Of a DNA stretch of 64,000 nt, positions 34,331-44,770 are shown piece after piece. Under the pieces are notes generated by a model, which saw only the letters and a program-made list of their open reading frames with translations, had not been told where the DNA came from and searched no databases. Source of the DNA: Shewanella sp. MBTL60-007 (GTDB taxonomy: Bacteria; Pseudomonadota; Gammaproteobacteria; Enterobacterales; Shewanellaceae); assembly GCF_019654915.1 (NCBI RefSeq), contig NZ_BPET01000019.1, positions 1-64,000 of the forward strand, written 5' to 3'. The position numbers and the translations under genes were made by a program. The first letter of the stretch is position 1, and the number at the start of each line of letters is the position of its first letter.

Positions 34331-35599
34331 ATGGTTGATGTATTAGTCACCAATGGCCCGTGGCTTATTGGCATTGCGGCTGTATTTGGATTTTTAATGG
34401 CATGGGGTATTGGCGCGAACGACGTAGCCAATGCAATGGGAACCTCTGTAGGTTCTAATGCGATTACAATTAAACAAGCGATTATTATCGCTATGATCTT
34501 CGAGTTTGCCGGTGCGTATCTAGCGGGTGGTGAAGTAACCAGTACTATCCGTAAGGGTATTATCGATTCAGCTTACTTCGTCAACTCTCCAGAACTACTC
34601 GTTTACGGTATGATTTCAGCCTTGCTTGCTGCCGGTATCTGGTTGATCGTTGCTTCTGCACTAGGCTGGCCTGTATCTACCACTCACTCAATTGTTGGCG
34701 CCATCGTTGGTTTCGCCGCTGTGGGTGTGGGTAGTGATGCAGTAGCTTGGGGTAAAGTAGGTGGTATCGTTGGCTCTTGGGTCATCACTCCTGCAATATC
34801 TGGCTTTATCGCCTTTATGATATTCCAGAGCGTACAAAAGCTTATTTTCAACACTGACAACCCGTTAGAAAACGCTAAGCGTTATGTTCCTTTCTATATG
34901 GCGTTAGCTGGCTTCGTTATGTCGCTAGTGACTATCAAGAAAGGACTTAAGCACGTTGGTCTACACTTCACTAACGTTGAAGCGTATGCCCTAGCTGTTG
35001 TTCTAGCGATACTTGTTGGTATTGGCGGTATGATCGCCATTAAGCGCCTTAAGATGGACAGCCAGGCTGACCGTCAAACACAGTTTGGTAACGTTGAGAA
35101 AGTATTCGCTATCTTAATGGTTGTGACCGCATGTTGTATGGCATTCGCTCACGGTTCAAACGATGTTGCTAACGCGATTGGCCCTCTAGCAGCTGTTGTA
35201 TCGGTTGTTGAAAGCGGCGGTCAGATTAACAACACTGCGCCTCTAGTCTGGTGGATCCTACCTCTAGGTGCTGTGGGTATCGTTATGGGTCTTGCTATCT
35301 TTGGTCAACGCGTAATGCAAACCATCGGTAAGAACATTACTCACCTTACACCAAGCCGTGGTTTCGCTGCTGAGCTTGCAGCGGCATCAACCGTTGTTAT
35401 CGCATCGGGTACAGGTCTACCAATTTCAACTACGCAAACACTTGTGGGTGCGGTACTAGGTGTGGGTATGGCTCGTGGTATTGCTGCGATTAACATCGGT
35501 GTGGTACGTAACATTGTTGTTTCTTGGGTTGTAACCCTTCCAGCAGGTGCTGGTCTTTCAATCATGTTCTTCTTCATGATTAAAGGTATTTTCAACTAA
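34331..35599 (+). CDS. pit: Inorganic phosphate transporter, PiT family
   Basis: A 422-residue integral membrane protein with about ten helices and the two family signatures GIGANDVANAMGTSVGSNAI near residue 25 and AHGSNDVANAIGPLAAV near 275. PiT carriers take up metal-phosphate with protons or sodium. It is paired with a DUF47 gene, as is common in marine gammaproteobacteria. The gene is unusually rich in GGT, CGT and CTA codons, consistent with high expression. Start at the ATG, after a modest upstream signal (AAGGTAATAAC). Confidence 0.95.
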   Translation: MVDVLVTNGPWLIGIAAVFGFLMAWGIGANDVANAMGTSVGSNAITIKQAIIIAMIFEFAGAYLAGGEVTSTIRKGIIDSAYFVNSPELLVYGMISALLAAGIWLIVASALGWPVSTTHSIVGAIVGFAAVGVGSDAVAWGKVGGIVGSWVITPAISGFIAFMIFQSVQKLIFNTDNPLENAKRYVPFYMALAGFVMSLVTIKKGLKHVGLHFTNVEAYALAVVLAILVGIGGMIAIKRLKMDSQADRQTQFGNVEKVFAILMVVTACCMAFAHGSNDVANAIGPLAAVVSVVESGGQINNTAPLVWWILPLGAVGIVMGLAIFGQRVMQTIGKNITHLTPSRGFAAELAAASTVVIASGTGLPISTTQTLVGAVLGVGMARGIAAINIGVVRNIVVSWVVTLPAGAGLSIMFFFMIKGIFN

Positions 35600-35761
35600 G
35601 ATTGAGCAACATCGGCTTTACAAGAATTACGTAATATTAAGGGAAGTTTGATTATTTTTGTATCAAACTTCCCTTTTGCGTTTTATCCCTCTTTTGCCAC
35701 TTGCATTAACCCCTTTAAATCCCTAGCATGTGGGCTAAATTTCGTAGATGAGAATAGATTA

Positions 35762-36337
35762 GTGTTAAGACTTCTAATTATTGCGGGAATGATGCTACTT
35801 TCCCCCTCTTTGCTTGCCGCAAACCAAACGCGCTACATCTCTGATGATGTTTACATCTACCTTCATGGTGGGGCTGGAACGCAGTTCCGGATCTTGGGCA
35901 GCGTAGAGGCTGGTCAAAAGGTGACTTCACTTAATGAAACTCAAGGCGACTACAGCAAGATAATCGACCATAAGGGTCGTGAAGGCTGGATCCAGAGCAA
36001 GATGCTAAGCGCTAAACCAAGCCTTCGCGTGCAGCTACCAGCGATTCAAGCTGAACTAGAGCAGACTAAGGCTAAACTTGAAGCCGCTCTTGATAGCAGC
36101 GACAGCAATGCTCAAGAGCTTAGCCAAGTTAAGTCTCAACTTGCTGCGGCTCAAAAAGCCCTAGACAGTGCGACTAACGAACGCGATAGCGCCAAGGCAA
36201 AGCTTGCCAGCATGCAGAAGAACGAGCGTTTCGAGATGTGGAAACAAGGTGGCTATATTGCTGCCGGTGGTCTGATTTTAGGTATCATCTTAGTCTACTT
36301 GCCAAAGCCACAGCGTAAGCCTAAGAACCGCTGGTAA
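35762..36337 (+). CDS. ygiM: SH3-domain membrane protein (YgiM-like)
   Basis: About 191 residues from a GTG at 35762. The reading frame opens earlier (35648), but the GTG gives a proper signal peptide (LRLLIIAGMMLLSPSLLA). A bacterial SH3 domain at about 22-88 (YISDDVYIYLHGGAGTQFRI) is followed by a coiled coil (about 95-150) and one C-terminal membrane helix (about 160-180, GGYIAAGGLILGIILVYL). This is the TIGR04211/YgiM layout. E. coli ygiM is the neighbour of ygiF. The exact function is unknown; it is an envelope protein with the SH3 domain outside the inner membrane. Confidence 0.88.
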   Translation: MLRLLIIAGMMLLSPSLLAANQTRYISDDVYIYLHGGAGTQFRILGSVEAGQKVTSLNETQGDYSKIIDHKGREGWIQSKMLSAKPSLRVQLPAIQAELEQTKAKLEAALDSSDSNAQELSQVKSQLAAAQKALDSATNERDSAKAKLASMQKNERFEMWKQGGYIAAGGLILGIILVYLPKPQRKPKNRW

Positions 36338-36368
36338 TCGCATAGTTATAAGTAAAGTTAACTACATT

Positions 36369-36402
36369 AAAAGCCTGTATTAAGTATATACAGGCTTTTT
36401 TA
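36369..36402 (+). terminator. Terminator after ygiM
   Basis: AAAAGCCTGTA pairs with TACAGGCTTTTTT. Both arms are strong and followed by a T run. Confidence 0.88.
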
Positions 36403-37048
36403 TTGGCTGGATCTAATAGAGTAGCCCCATAATCGCTCATAAGCGCCTCATTTAACAAACGGATGTTATTCGGCTGACGGCCTTACGGATCCAATAAAGT
36501 CCTACACAAGTCTGTTTATAAGCTTTAGTGTACTCACTTTAACAACTAGCTTATCTCTCTATTCGAATCGTTGAAACCTCTCCCCTCCCCAGTTAACCCG
36601 CTCGGACTCTTGTAAATTACGCCAACACCTAATCACAGGACAAAGCATTTGCGTTCTCATAGCAAAATCTTTCTATGTAAGCTTCATTTCTTAATATCAT
36701 ATTGGTTTATCAGGTAATTTTTTAGCGATTGAAATTAAACTCCTGACCCCTATGAAAACCGTCGGTAATAATTCAGTAAAACCGCATATAAAGCCGATAT
36801 GATTAAAACGCTGCACTTTTTTTAATCTTTCCACAGGCCCCACAATACAAGGGCTAGCGCGCATTCCTTAAAATCAAAATCAAACGCAGATCACAATAAA
36901 TATGACATTATTGTCACCCGTCACATTTTATGGTTATAATCGGCCGCGCGGAGGCCTTAGATTGTATACAAAAGAATAACAACAGAGGTTTTGTCGCGAC
37001 ACCTTATCCAAGCAATCAGCCCCTGTGGCTAAGATGGAAGCGATTACT
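36403..37048 (+). other. Long leader region upstream of putA
   Basis: About 650 bases without a gene. The only clear signals are near the right end, a promoter and palindrome (36903-36940). The remainder shows a C-rich patch (CCTCTCCCCTCCCC, near 36578) and AT-rich sequence but nothing recognised. Confidence 0.4.
36903..36940 (+). promoter_or_regulatory. Candidate putA promoter with overlapping palindrome
   Basis: TTGTCA (36911-36916), an 18-base spacer and TATAAT (36935-36940) form a good sigma-70 promoter. The palindrome TGACA-TTAT-TGTCA (36903-36916) covers the -35, so a repressor or activator site is likely. The putA start is about 100 bases beyond the expected transcription start. Confidence 0.55.
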
Positions 37049-40000
37049 ATGTTCAAAGCGAGTGAAGTTCTAGCAGGTCACTATGACTCAGCTACCCTCG
37101 ATGAGCTGTTTAAAGCCATCACCAATAACTACATTGTCGATGAAGATGAATATCTGTCGGAACTGATCAAACTTGTGCCATCTAGTGATGACGAGATCCA
37201 ACGCGTTACTAAAAGAGCTCATGATTTGGTGGCGAAAGTTCGCCAATATGACAAGAAAGGCCTAATGGTGGGTATTGATGCCTTCTTGCAACAGTACAGC
37301 CTAGAAACGCAGGAAGGCATTATTTTGATGTGTCTTGCCGAGGCATTATTGCGTATTCCTGATGCGGCTACCGCTGACGCGTTAATCGAAGATAAGCTAT
37401 CGGGTGCTAAATGGGATGAACATTTAAGTAAGAGTGATTCACTGTTAGTTAATGCGTCAACATGGGGACTCATGCTAACGGGTAAAATCGTCAAGCTAGA
37501 CCAAGCTGTTGACGGTAAACCAAGTAACCTATTAAATCGCCTAGTCAACAAAATGGGCGAGCCTGTGATTCGTCAAGCCATGCTTGCTGCCATGAAGATC
37601 ATGGGTAAGCAGTTTGTTCTTGGTACAAGCATCAAAGATGGCCTTAAAAACAGTGAGAACAATCGTAAACTTGGCTATAGCCATAGTTATGACATGCTTG
37701 GCGAAGCGGCGCTCACTAAAGCTGACGCTGATAAGTACTTCTCTGAATATTCATCAGCGATCGCGGCTCTTGGTGCGCAAGATTACGATGAAACTCAGGC
37801 TCCTCGCCCCACTATCTCTATCAAGCTATCGGCGCTTCACCCAAGATACGAAGTGGCCAATGAAGATAGAGTCCTTAATGAGCTATATGACACGCTAATC
37901 AAGCTTATTGTGCAGGGTCGCAGTCTCAATGTCGGCATATCTATCGATGCCGAAGAGATGGACAGACTCGAACTCCACCTCAAGCTATTTAAGATGCTCT
38001 ACAACTCAGACGCTGCTAAAGGCTGGGGACTTCTAGGCATTGTTGTTCAAAGCTATGCCAAACGTGGTCTGCCTGTACTTTGTTGGCTCACGCGTCTTGC
38101 AAAGGAGCAAGGTGATGAGATCCCAGTGCGACTGGTTAAAGGCGCGTATTGGGACAGTGAGCTTAAGTGGGCCCAGCAAAATGGTGAAGGAGGCTACTCG
38201 CTGTTTACTCGCAAAGCGGGCACCGATGTCTCTTATCTTGCTTCTGCGCGTTACCTACTGTCAGATGCAACAAGAGGCGCTATCTACCCTCAGTTTGCAA
38301 CCCATAATGCTCAATCTGTTGCGGCCATCATGGATATGGCAGGCGATCGCCTCTACGAATTCCAACGCCTACATGGCATGGGTCAAGAGCTGTACGATAC
38401 CTTGCTGGCCGAAAGTCCTACGACTCGGGTTCGCATCTATGCGCCAATCGGTGAACATAAAGAACTCTTACCCTACCTAGTGCGACGACTATTGGAAAAT
38501 GGTGCTAACACCTCATTTGTTCATAAACTTGTCGATCCTAAAGTAGCAATCGAATCACTCGTGGTTCACCCGCTGACGACCCTGAAAAAGTACCAGACAC
38601 TTTCAAATAACATGATCGTTCAGCCAGCCGATATCTTTGGCTCATCGCGCAAAAACTCAAAGGGACTCAATATGAACATCATCTCCGAATCTGAGCCATT
38701 CTTCGCCGCACTAGATAAGTTTAAAGACACCACATGGCATGCTGGTCCACTGGTTAACGGTGAGACCCTAGCTGGCGAAACCAAAGAGGTTGTGAGTCCA
38801 TTCGACACCACACAAGTGGTAGGTAAAATTGCTTTTGCCAACAACCAAGCGGTTGAGCAAGCCCTTGCAAGCGCCAATGCCGCATTCCCAAGCTGGTGTT
38901 CCACACCGGTAGAAGTGCGTGCCAATGCACTACAAAAACTTGCAGACTTGCTAGAAGAAAACCGTGAAGAACTCATCGCGCTCTGTACCCGTGAAGCGGG
39001 TAAGAGTATTCAAGATGGTATCGATGAAGTCCGTGAGGCCGTAGATTTCTGCCGCTATTACGCGGTACAAGCGAAGAAGATGATGGCCAAGCCAGAACTG
39101 CTTCCAGGCCCGACCGGGGAGCTTAATGAGCTATTCTTACAGGGTCGCGGCATCTTTGTCTGCATCAGCCCTTGGAACTTCCCATTAGCTATCTTCTTAG
39201 GACAAGTGGCAGCGGCGCTAGCAGCTGGTAACACTGTAGTGGCAAAACCAGCCGAGCAAACATCGATTGTTGGTTACCGTGCGACTCAGCTCGCTCACGA
39301 AGCGGGAATTCCTAAGGAAGTACTACAGTTTCTTCCAGGCACAGGCGCAACAGTTGGCGCGGCAATTACTGCCGATGAGCGCATTGGTGGTGTTTGCTTT
39401 ACGGGTTCAACAGGTACAGCCAAGCTCATTAACCGCACACTAGCGATGCGTGAAGGGGCGATCATCCCGCTTATCGCTGAGACTGGTGGTCAAAATGCTA
39501 TGGTGGTCGATTCAACATCACAACCAGAGCAAGTGGTTCACGATATCATTGACTCTTCGTTCACCAGCGCTGGCCAGCGATGCTCAGCATTACGGGTACT
39601 CTTCCTGCAAGAAGATATTGCCGACCGCGTACTCGATGTGATGAAAGGCGCAATGGAAGAGCTAAGCATAGGTCATCCTGGCTTGGTCAAAACCGACGTG
39701 GGCCCGGTTATCGATGCCACAGCCAAAGCAAACCTCAATGCCCATATCGACCATATTAAGCAGGTCGGTACCTTACTTAACCAGCTAGAGTTGCCAGAGG
39801 GCACCGAGAATGGTCACTTTGTGGCGCCGACAGCGGTAGAGATTGATTCGATTAAAGTGCTGGATAAAGAGCATTTCGGCCCGATCCTGCATGTGATCCG
39901 CTACAAGGCATCTGAACTTGATAAAGTCATCGATGAGATCAACTCAACAGGCTTTGGTTTAACCTTAGGTATTCACAGCCGTAACGAAGGTCACGCACTC

Positions 40001-40225
40001 AATCTTGCAAGCAGAGTGAATGTGGGTAACGTCTATATCAACCGTAACCAAATTGGTGCAGTTGTGGGTGTACAACCATTCGGTGGTCAGGGCCTATCGG
40101 GTACGGGACCTAAGGCAGGCGGTCCACACTACCTGACTCGCTTCGTCACAGAAAAAACTCGCACCAACAACATCACCGCCATTGGTGGTAATGCAACCTT
40201 GCTGTCATTAGGTGATAGCGAGTAG
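37049..40225 (+). CDS. putA: Bifunctional proline dehydrogenase / P5C dehydrogenase (PutA)
   Basis: About 1,058 residues. The FAD-dependent proline dehydrogenase barrel lies at about 140-480 (SIKLSALHPRYE, RLVKGAYWDSELKWAQ, YPQFATHNA). The NAD-dependent P5C dehydrogenase lies at about 540-1010, with GIFVCISPWNFPLAIFLGQ, the CFTGSTG cofactor loop, active-site Glu of IAETGGQNA and catalytic Cys near 845 (GQRCSALRV). Together they convert proline to glutamate. There is no N-terminal ribbon-helix-helix domain, so unlike E. coli PutA this one cannot repress its own gene. GGAAG nine bases before the ATG at 37049 supports that start; a GTG at 37025 opens the frame. Confidence 0.97.
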   Translation: MFKASEVLAGHYDSATLDELFKAITNNYIVDEDEYLSELIKLVPSSDDEIQRVTKRAHDLVAKVRQYDKKGLMVGIDAFLQQYSLETQEGIILMCLAEALLRIPDAATADALIEDKLSGAKWDEHLSKSDSLLVNASTWGLMLTGKIVKLDQAVDGKPSNLLNRLVNKMGEPVIRQAMLAAMKIMGKQFVLGTSIKDGLKNSENNRKLGYSHSYDMLGEAALTKADADKYFSEYSSAIAALGAQDYDETQAPRPTISIKLSALHPRYEVANEDRVLNELYDTLIKLIVQGRSLNVGISIDAEEMDRLELHLKLFKMLYNSDAAKGWGLLGIVVQSYAKRGLPVLCWLTRLAKEQGDEIPVRLVKGAYWDSELKWAQQNGEGGYSLFTRKAGTDVSYLASARYLLSDATRGAIYPQFATHNAQSVAAIMDMAGDRLYEFQRLHGMGQELYDTLLAESPTTRVRIYAPIGEHKELLPYLVRRLLENGANTSFVHKLVDPKVAIESLVVHPLTTLKKYQTLSNNMIVQPADIFGSSRKNSKGLNMNIISESEPFFAALDKFKDTTWHAGPLVNGETLAGETKEVVSPFDTTQVVGKIAFANNQAVEQALASANAAFPSWCSTPVEVRANALQKLADLLEENREELIALCTREAGKSIQDGIDEVREAVDFCRYYAVQAKKMMAKPELLPGPTGELNELFLQGRGIFVCISPWNFPLAIFLGQVAAALAAGNTVVAKPAEQTSIVGYRATQLAHEAGIPKEVLQFLPGTGATVGAAITADERIGGVCFTGSTGTAKLINRTLAMREGAIIPLIAETGGQNAMVVDSTSQPEQVVHDIIDSSFTSAGQRCSALRVLFLQEDIADRVLDVMKGAMEELSIGHPGLVKTDVGPVIDATAKANLNAHIDHIKQVGTLLNQLELPEGTENGHFVAPTAVEIDSIKVLDKEHFGPILHVIRYKASELDKVIDEINSTGFGLTLGIHSRNEGHALNLASRVNVGNVYINRNQIGAVVGVQPFGGQGLSGTGPKAGGPHYLTRFVTEKTRTNNITAIGGNATLLSLGDSE

Positions 40226-40279
40226 TAGCGCTAAATCTTCCCTGTGCATGCTCAGGTGTGCAGGGGAGTGAATTGACTA

Positions 40280-40309
40280 GAAAGCCGATTGTATTGCAAT
40301 CGGCTTTTA
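40280..40309 (+). terminator. Terminator after putA
   Basis: AAAGCCGATTG pairs with CAATCGGCTTTT across a short loop. Confidence 0.88.
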
Positions 40310-40607
40310 TTCTAACGAGAGTAGGCTTACCATCATTACCACCAAAAGCCTAATGCCGTACTGGCTTGTTTTCATGTAAATTATTCAGTTCCTCAATAAA
40401 TTATACAAATGTGTACACATGACTCTTTTATCATTGTCTTGATATTTGAGATAACTCTCCCATTTATCATGAGCTTGATATACATACTTAAAACCTTTGC
40501 TTTATAATTCAATCGTTTTTAAACATGGGATTTATCTACGCTTCCATTCTTTTACTAGTACTAGCCAAAATGGTTGCTTAACCTAAATTTTATTAGTGAT
40601 AAATAAA
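40310..40607 (+). other. Promoter region of the first chemoreceptor gene
   Basis: About 300 AT-rich bases between putA and the chemoreceptor gene. No specific operator was recognised. Confidence 0.3.
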
Positions 40608-42488
40608 ATGAACCTTACGATAAAGCACAAAATTCAACTTGCCGTTTTAGTGACTATTCTTGCTATTAGTAGCACCTTGGCCACCCTGTCGACCCGCCAA
40701 TTAATCCATGATACTGAGCTGGCGATCTCAACACGCTTCGAGTTACAGGCTGAAGCTTTGAGTAATAATATTTTCAGTTGGCTAGAAGATAAGAAGCGCA
40801 TCGTTAAGGCTAACCAATCTCGAATAAAGCAAGGCTTAGACAGCGATAGAGAGCTATGGTTATCTGTCAATAGCGGTGGTTTCATTGATGTGTATGCTGG
40901 ATTTGATACTGGCGATATCATTTCTGGTGATAAGAGCCAACCTTGGCCAGACGATTATGAACCACGAACACGCCCTTGGTACATCCAAGCTTCTAACAGC
41001 TCTGAGATGATCCTCACGCCTCCCTATATCGATATCACAGGTGCCGCAGTCGTGACACTGGCCCAGCGTTTTAATGGCGCGATGAAGGGGGTTATCGCTG
41101 CCGATTTGAGTATCGGTTACATAACGGAGCAGATTAATAACCTGCAGATTGAGAATGCAGGCTTTGCCTTCCTCTTGGATGAAAACAATAAAGTCCTCGC
41201 ATTTAGGGATACTAACTATGCGCAAAAAGATGCTAGCCGTCTCGCGCAAACATTAACGCCAGCAAACATTGAGACTATCCGCAACAGCGGTGAGATCAGC
41301 ACCGTCGAGTGGCAAGACGGTAATGAGAAGCTGATCCGTTTAACTCACCTAAAGGGCACCAACTGGACACTGGGTTTAGTTGAGGACAAAAACCTTGCCT
41401 ATCAAATGATTGAGAAGCAAGTCGTTAACAAGCTGATCGTGGTTGCAGTGCTTGCATTCATCATCTTGATGATTGCTTCTTTCATCGTGAACCAGATGTT
41501 CAAACCGCTGCAACAATTGACCAATGCGATTGAAACCCTGTCTAAAGGCGATGGCGACCTGACTCAGCGCTTTGCTGCAAGTAAACAAGATGAAATTGGT
41601 CTACTTGAAGGCCATATGAACCGTTTCCTTGAGAGCCTGCAACAGATGGTTAAGGCGATCTCCAGCGATACCGAACAGCTGATCAAGCAGATCCATGAGT
41701 CTTCAGCTATCGCATCTAAAGCCAGCGAAGGCGTTAACGGTCAACATCAAGATGTGGATCAGATAGCCACCGCTATCCATGAAATGTCTGCAACCGCAAG
41801 TGAAGTGGCTAATCATGCAGAAATGACAGCCAATGCTGCGCAAGTGTCGACCCAAGCTTGTGTTGAAGGTAACGAGGTTATCGTTAAGAGTAGCGACTCT
41901 ATCGAGCTGCTTTCTGAACAGTTAGGCGATGCCTCTAAGGTGGTTTCAGCACTCGAAGAGAACGCTACAGAGATCAACCAGATCCTCTCAACAATTCAAG
42001 CAATTGCCGAACAAACAAATCTGCTGGCGCTTAACGCTGCGATTGAAGCGGCCAGAGCTGGTGAACAGGGACGAGGTTTTGCCGTGGTGGCAGATGAAGT
42101 GCGAGTACTGAGTCATCGAACCCAGGATTCGACCGAAGAGATCAGAGCCATGATCACCACCTTACAGCGAAACAGCCAACAGGCGGTATCTTCTATGGCA
42201 TCGAGCACAGATATCGCCCATCAGAGTGTCGAATTCGCTAACATGGCAAAACAGAGCCTAGAGCGCATTACTGACTCAATTACTGAGATCTCCGATATGT
42301 CGACCCAGATCGCCAGTGCAGCAGAAGAGCAACGTGCGGTGTCTGAAGATATCAGTCGCAATACACAAGCGATAAGTGATACTTCTCATCAACTGTCGTC
42401 TCAAACCCAAGAGGTCAGTGACAATGCATTAGAGATGCTGCAGACCTCGAATGAACTAAGCGATCGCGTCTCACGCTTTAAGATCTAA
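40608..42488 (+). CDS. Methyl-accepting chemotaxis protein with Cache sensor (copy 1)
   Basis: A 626-residue chemoreceptor. Transmembrane helix 1 is at about 9-29. A periplasmic double-Cache domain (about 35-270) carries the RTRPWY signature, and PYIDITG. Helix 2 is at about 276-297, a HAMP domain at about 299-350, and a cytoplasmic signalling domain has the invariant tip [20 protein letters not shown]. The ligand is unknown; dCache receptors of this type often bind amino acids. The start at ATG 40608 matches the paralogue immediately downstream, which opens with the same [15 protein letters not shown]. No clear ribosome site. Confidence 0.95.
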   Translation: MNLTIKHKIQLAVLVTILAISSTLATLSTRQLIHDTELAISTRFELQAEALSNNIFSWLEDKKRIVKANQSRIKQGLDSDRELWLSVNSGGFIDVYAGFDTGDIISGDKSQPWPDDYEPRTRPWYIQASNSSEMILTPPYIDITGAAVVTLAQRFNGAMKGVIAADLSIGYITEQINNLQIENAGFAFLLDENNKVLAFRDTNYAQKDASRLAQTLTPANIETIRNSGEISTVEWQDGNEKLIRLTHLKGTNWTLGLVEDKNLAYQMIEKQVVNKLIVVAVLAFIILMIASFIVNQMFKPLQQLTNAIETLSKGDGDLTQRFAASKQDEIGLLEGHMNRFLESLQQMVKAISSDTEQLIKQIHESSAIASKASEGVNGQHQDVDQIATAIHEMSATASEVANHAEMTANAAQVSTQACVEGNEVIVKSSDSIELLSEQLGDASKVVSALEENATEINQILSTIQAIAEQTNLLALNAAIEAARAGEQGRGFAVVADEVRVLSHRTQDSTEEIRAMITTLQRNSQQAVSSMASSTDIAHQSVEFANMAKQSLERITDSITEISDMSTQIASAAEEQRAVSEDISRNTQAISDTSHQLSSQTQEVSDNALEMLQTSNELSDRVSRFKI

Positions 42489-42508
42489 ATAGCCGATAAC
42501 GCCTCTAT

Positions 42509-42536
42509 AAGCCCTGTAAAATGCAGGGCTTTTATT
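42509..42536 (+). terminator. Terminator after chemoreceptor copy 1
   Basis: AAGCCCTG pairs with CAGGGCTT followed by TTATTA. The same stem follows copy 2, so the duplication included the terminator. Confidence 0.85.
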
Positions 42537-42790
42537 ATAAAACCGCTCCCTTTAGTGACATTTCCAATCGCTGCTAAACGATAAAAGGTGCAGCTGACAT
42601 AGTTGTTTCTGCGTTATGTAACCATTAGCAATTTTGGTATTAGTTATTAATAATTTGAGACAAATCTCTCAGTGATGAAACGATTCAAATGCTCAACTAA
42701 TTATCATCCCCTATAATCCGCTCCACTCCCAACAAGACCTTGCCGTACTGACAGTCTTTAGCCAATGATTTGTCGGTCAAAATTATTAAA

Positions 42791-44671
42791 ATGAACCTTA
42801 CAATTAAGCACAAGATCCAACTCGCGGTTTTAGTCGTCATAGTGACGATAACAGCGACACTCGCCCTTATTGCGACCAAGCAGCTAAACCAGCACACAGA
42901 AAATGCCATCACAACCCGCTTTGCACTGCAAGCCGATGCGGTCAGCAACAATATCTTTAGTTGGCTCGCAGATAAGAAGCGTATTATCACAGCCAATGAG
43001 GCTCCACTGCAAAGCGGCCTAAATAACGCAAAAGAGCTAGAACTTAGCATTCAAGCAGGTGGCTTTATTAACCTGTATATGGGGTTAGAAAACGGACAAG
43101 TGATTTCTGGAGACAAAGCCGTTGAGATCCCTGCCGATTTTGACGGTCGTACCCGTCCATGGTACCAAGCTGCCTACAACAGTCACGAGATCATTACCAC
43201 CTTGCCTTATGTGGATATCTCCGGTGATACCGTAGTGACCTTAGCTAAACGCTTTAACGGTCAATTCTCTGGAGTGCTAGCAGCGGACCTAAGCATCGGC
43301 TATATCACAGAGCAGATCGATAACCTCAATATCGCTAATGCCGGTTTTGCATTCTTGTTGGATGAAAATAATAAAATCTTGGCCTTCAGAGATAGAAGTT
43401 ATACTCAGCAAGATGCGAGTCGTTTAGCGGCAAATTTAAATCCACAGACTATTCAGACCCTGCGCGATAGCGGCAAGATAGCCACTATTGAATGGCAAGA
43501 TCGCCAAGATAAACTAATCCGCTTAACTCCACTAAAGGGCACCAACTGGACCTTAGGCTTAGTCGAAGACAAAGCCCTCGCCTATGACGCTATTCAGGAG
43601 CAAATTTTACAATCACTCCTAGCAGTAACAGTATTAGCCTTTATCATTTTATTAGTAGCCTCTGTTGCTGTTAGCTACCTGTTTAGACCACTGCAGCAAC
43701 TCAGCCTCGCCATTGAGAAGCTATCTCAAGGCGATGGTGACTTAACTCAACGCTTCGCTGCCGATAAGCAAGATGAAATAGGTCAGCTTGAATGCCATAT
43801 GAACAGCTTCCTCGCAAGTTTGCAGCAGATGGTACAAGCCATCTCAAATGATACGCAAATATTGATCAAGCAGATCAATGACTCTTCTGATATCGCTGTC
43901 AAAGCCAGTGATGGTGTCCATGGCCAACACCAAGATGTGGATCAGATAGCCACAGCGATCCATGAGATGTCGGCAACCGCTAGCGAAGTCGCCAATCATG
44001 CTGAGATGACTGCTAATGCGGCACAGGTATCGACTCAAGCCTGCATTGAAGGCAATGAAGTCATTGTTAAGAACAGCGACTCTATCGAGCTTTTGTCACA
44101 GCAACTTGGTGATGCCTCTAAGGTGGTTTCAGCCCTCGAAGAGAATGCCACCGAAATCAATCAGATCCTCTCTACAATTCAGGCGATTGCCGAGCAGACC
44201 AATCTGCTAGCCCTTAACGCAGCGATCGAGGCGGCGCGAGCTGGAGAGCAAGGCCGCGGTTTTGCCGTTGTAGCCGATGAAGTGCGTGTACTGAGCCACC
44301 GCACCCAAGACTCGACCGAAGAGATCCGTGCCATGATCACCGCCTTGCAGCAAAACAGCCAGCAAGCGGTATCCTCGATGACATCGAGCACAGAGCTTGC
44401 CCATAATAGTGTCGAATTTGCCAACCAAGCCAAACATTGCTTGGAGAGCATAACCAACTCCATTACTGAGATCTCGGATATGGCGACCCAGATCGCTAGC
44501 GCGGCAGAAGAGCAACGTGCGGTTTCAGAGGATATCAGCCGTAACACTCAAGCGATCAGTGATACCTCTCATCTACTGTCATCGCAAACCCAAGAGGTTA
44601 GCGATAATGCCCAAGAGATGCTGCAAACCTCAAGTGGATTAAGTGAGCAGGTTTCTCGTTTTAAAATCTAA
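42791..44671 (+). CDS. Methyl-accepting chemotaxis protein with Cache sensor (copy 2)
   Basis: A 626-residue paralogue of the preceding gene with the same plan: helix 1, dCache (RTRPWY, PYVDISG), helix 2, HAMP, signalling tip. The signalling half is nearly identical to copy 1 at the protein level. The sensor half has diverged in the membrane-distal part (about residues 65-110), where ligand recognition usually lies, suggesting two receptors tuned to related ligands. It has its own upstream gap and terminator, so expression can be separate. Confidence 0.95.
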   Translation: MNLTIKHKIQLAVLVVIVTITATLALIATKQLNQHTENAITTRFALQADAVSNNIFSWLADKKRIITANEAPLQSGLNNAKELELSIQAGGFINLYMGLENGQVISGDKAVEIPADFDGRTRPWYQAAYNSHEIITTLPYVDISGDTVVTLAKRFNGQFSGVLAADLSIGYITEQIDNLNIANAGFAFLLDENNKILAFRDRSYTQQDASRLAANLNPQTIQTLRDSGKIATIEWQDRQDKLIRLTPLKGTNWTLGLVEDKALAYDAIQEQILQSLLAVTVLAFIILLVASVAVSYLFRPLQQLSLAIEKLSQGDGDLTQRFAADKQDEIGQLECHMNSFLASLQQMVQAISNDTQILIKQINDSSDIAVKASDGVHGQHQDVDQIATAIHEMSATASEVANHAEMTANAAQVSTQACIEGNEVIVKNSDSIELLSQQLGDASKVVSALEENATEINQILSTIQAIAEQTNLLALNAAIEAARAGEQGRGFAVVADEVRVLSHRTQDSTEEIRAMITALQQNSQQAVSSMTSSTELAHNSVEFANQAKHCLESITNSITEISDMATQIASAAEEQRAVSEDISRNTQAISDTSHLLSSQTQEVSDNAQEMLQTSSGLSEQVSRFKI

Positions 44672-44703
44672 TACCAGCAGTACAAACCAAATTACCTATA
44701 ATT

Positions 44704-44731
44704 AAGCCCTGATTATTCAGGGCTTTTCTTT
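44704..44731 (+). terminator. Terminator after chemoreceptor copy 2
   Basis: AAGCCCTG pairs with CAGGGCTTTT across ATTATT and is followed by CTTT. Confidence 0.85.
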
Positions 44732-44770
44732 ACACTCGATTTCAATAGTGGTCAGTCTTTATCGATGAGA

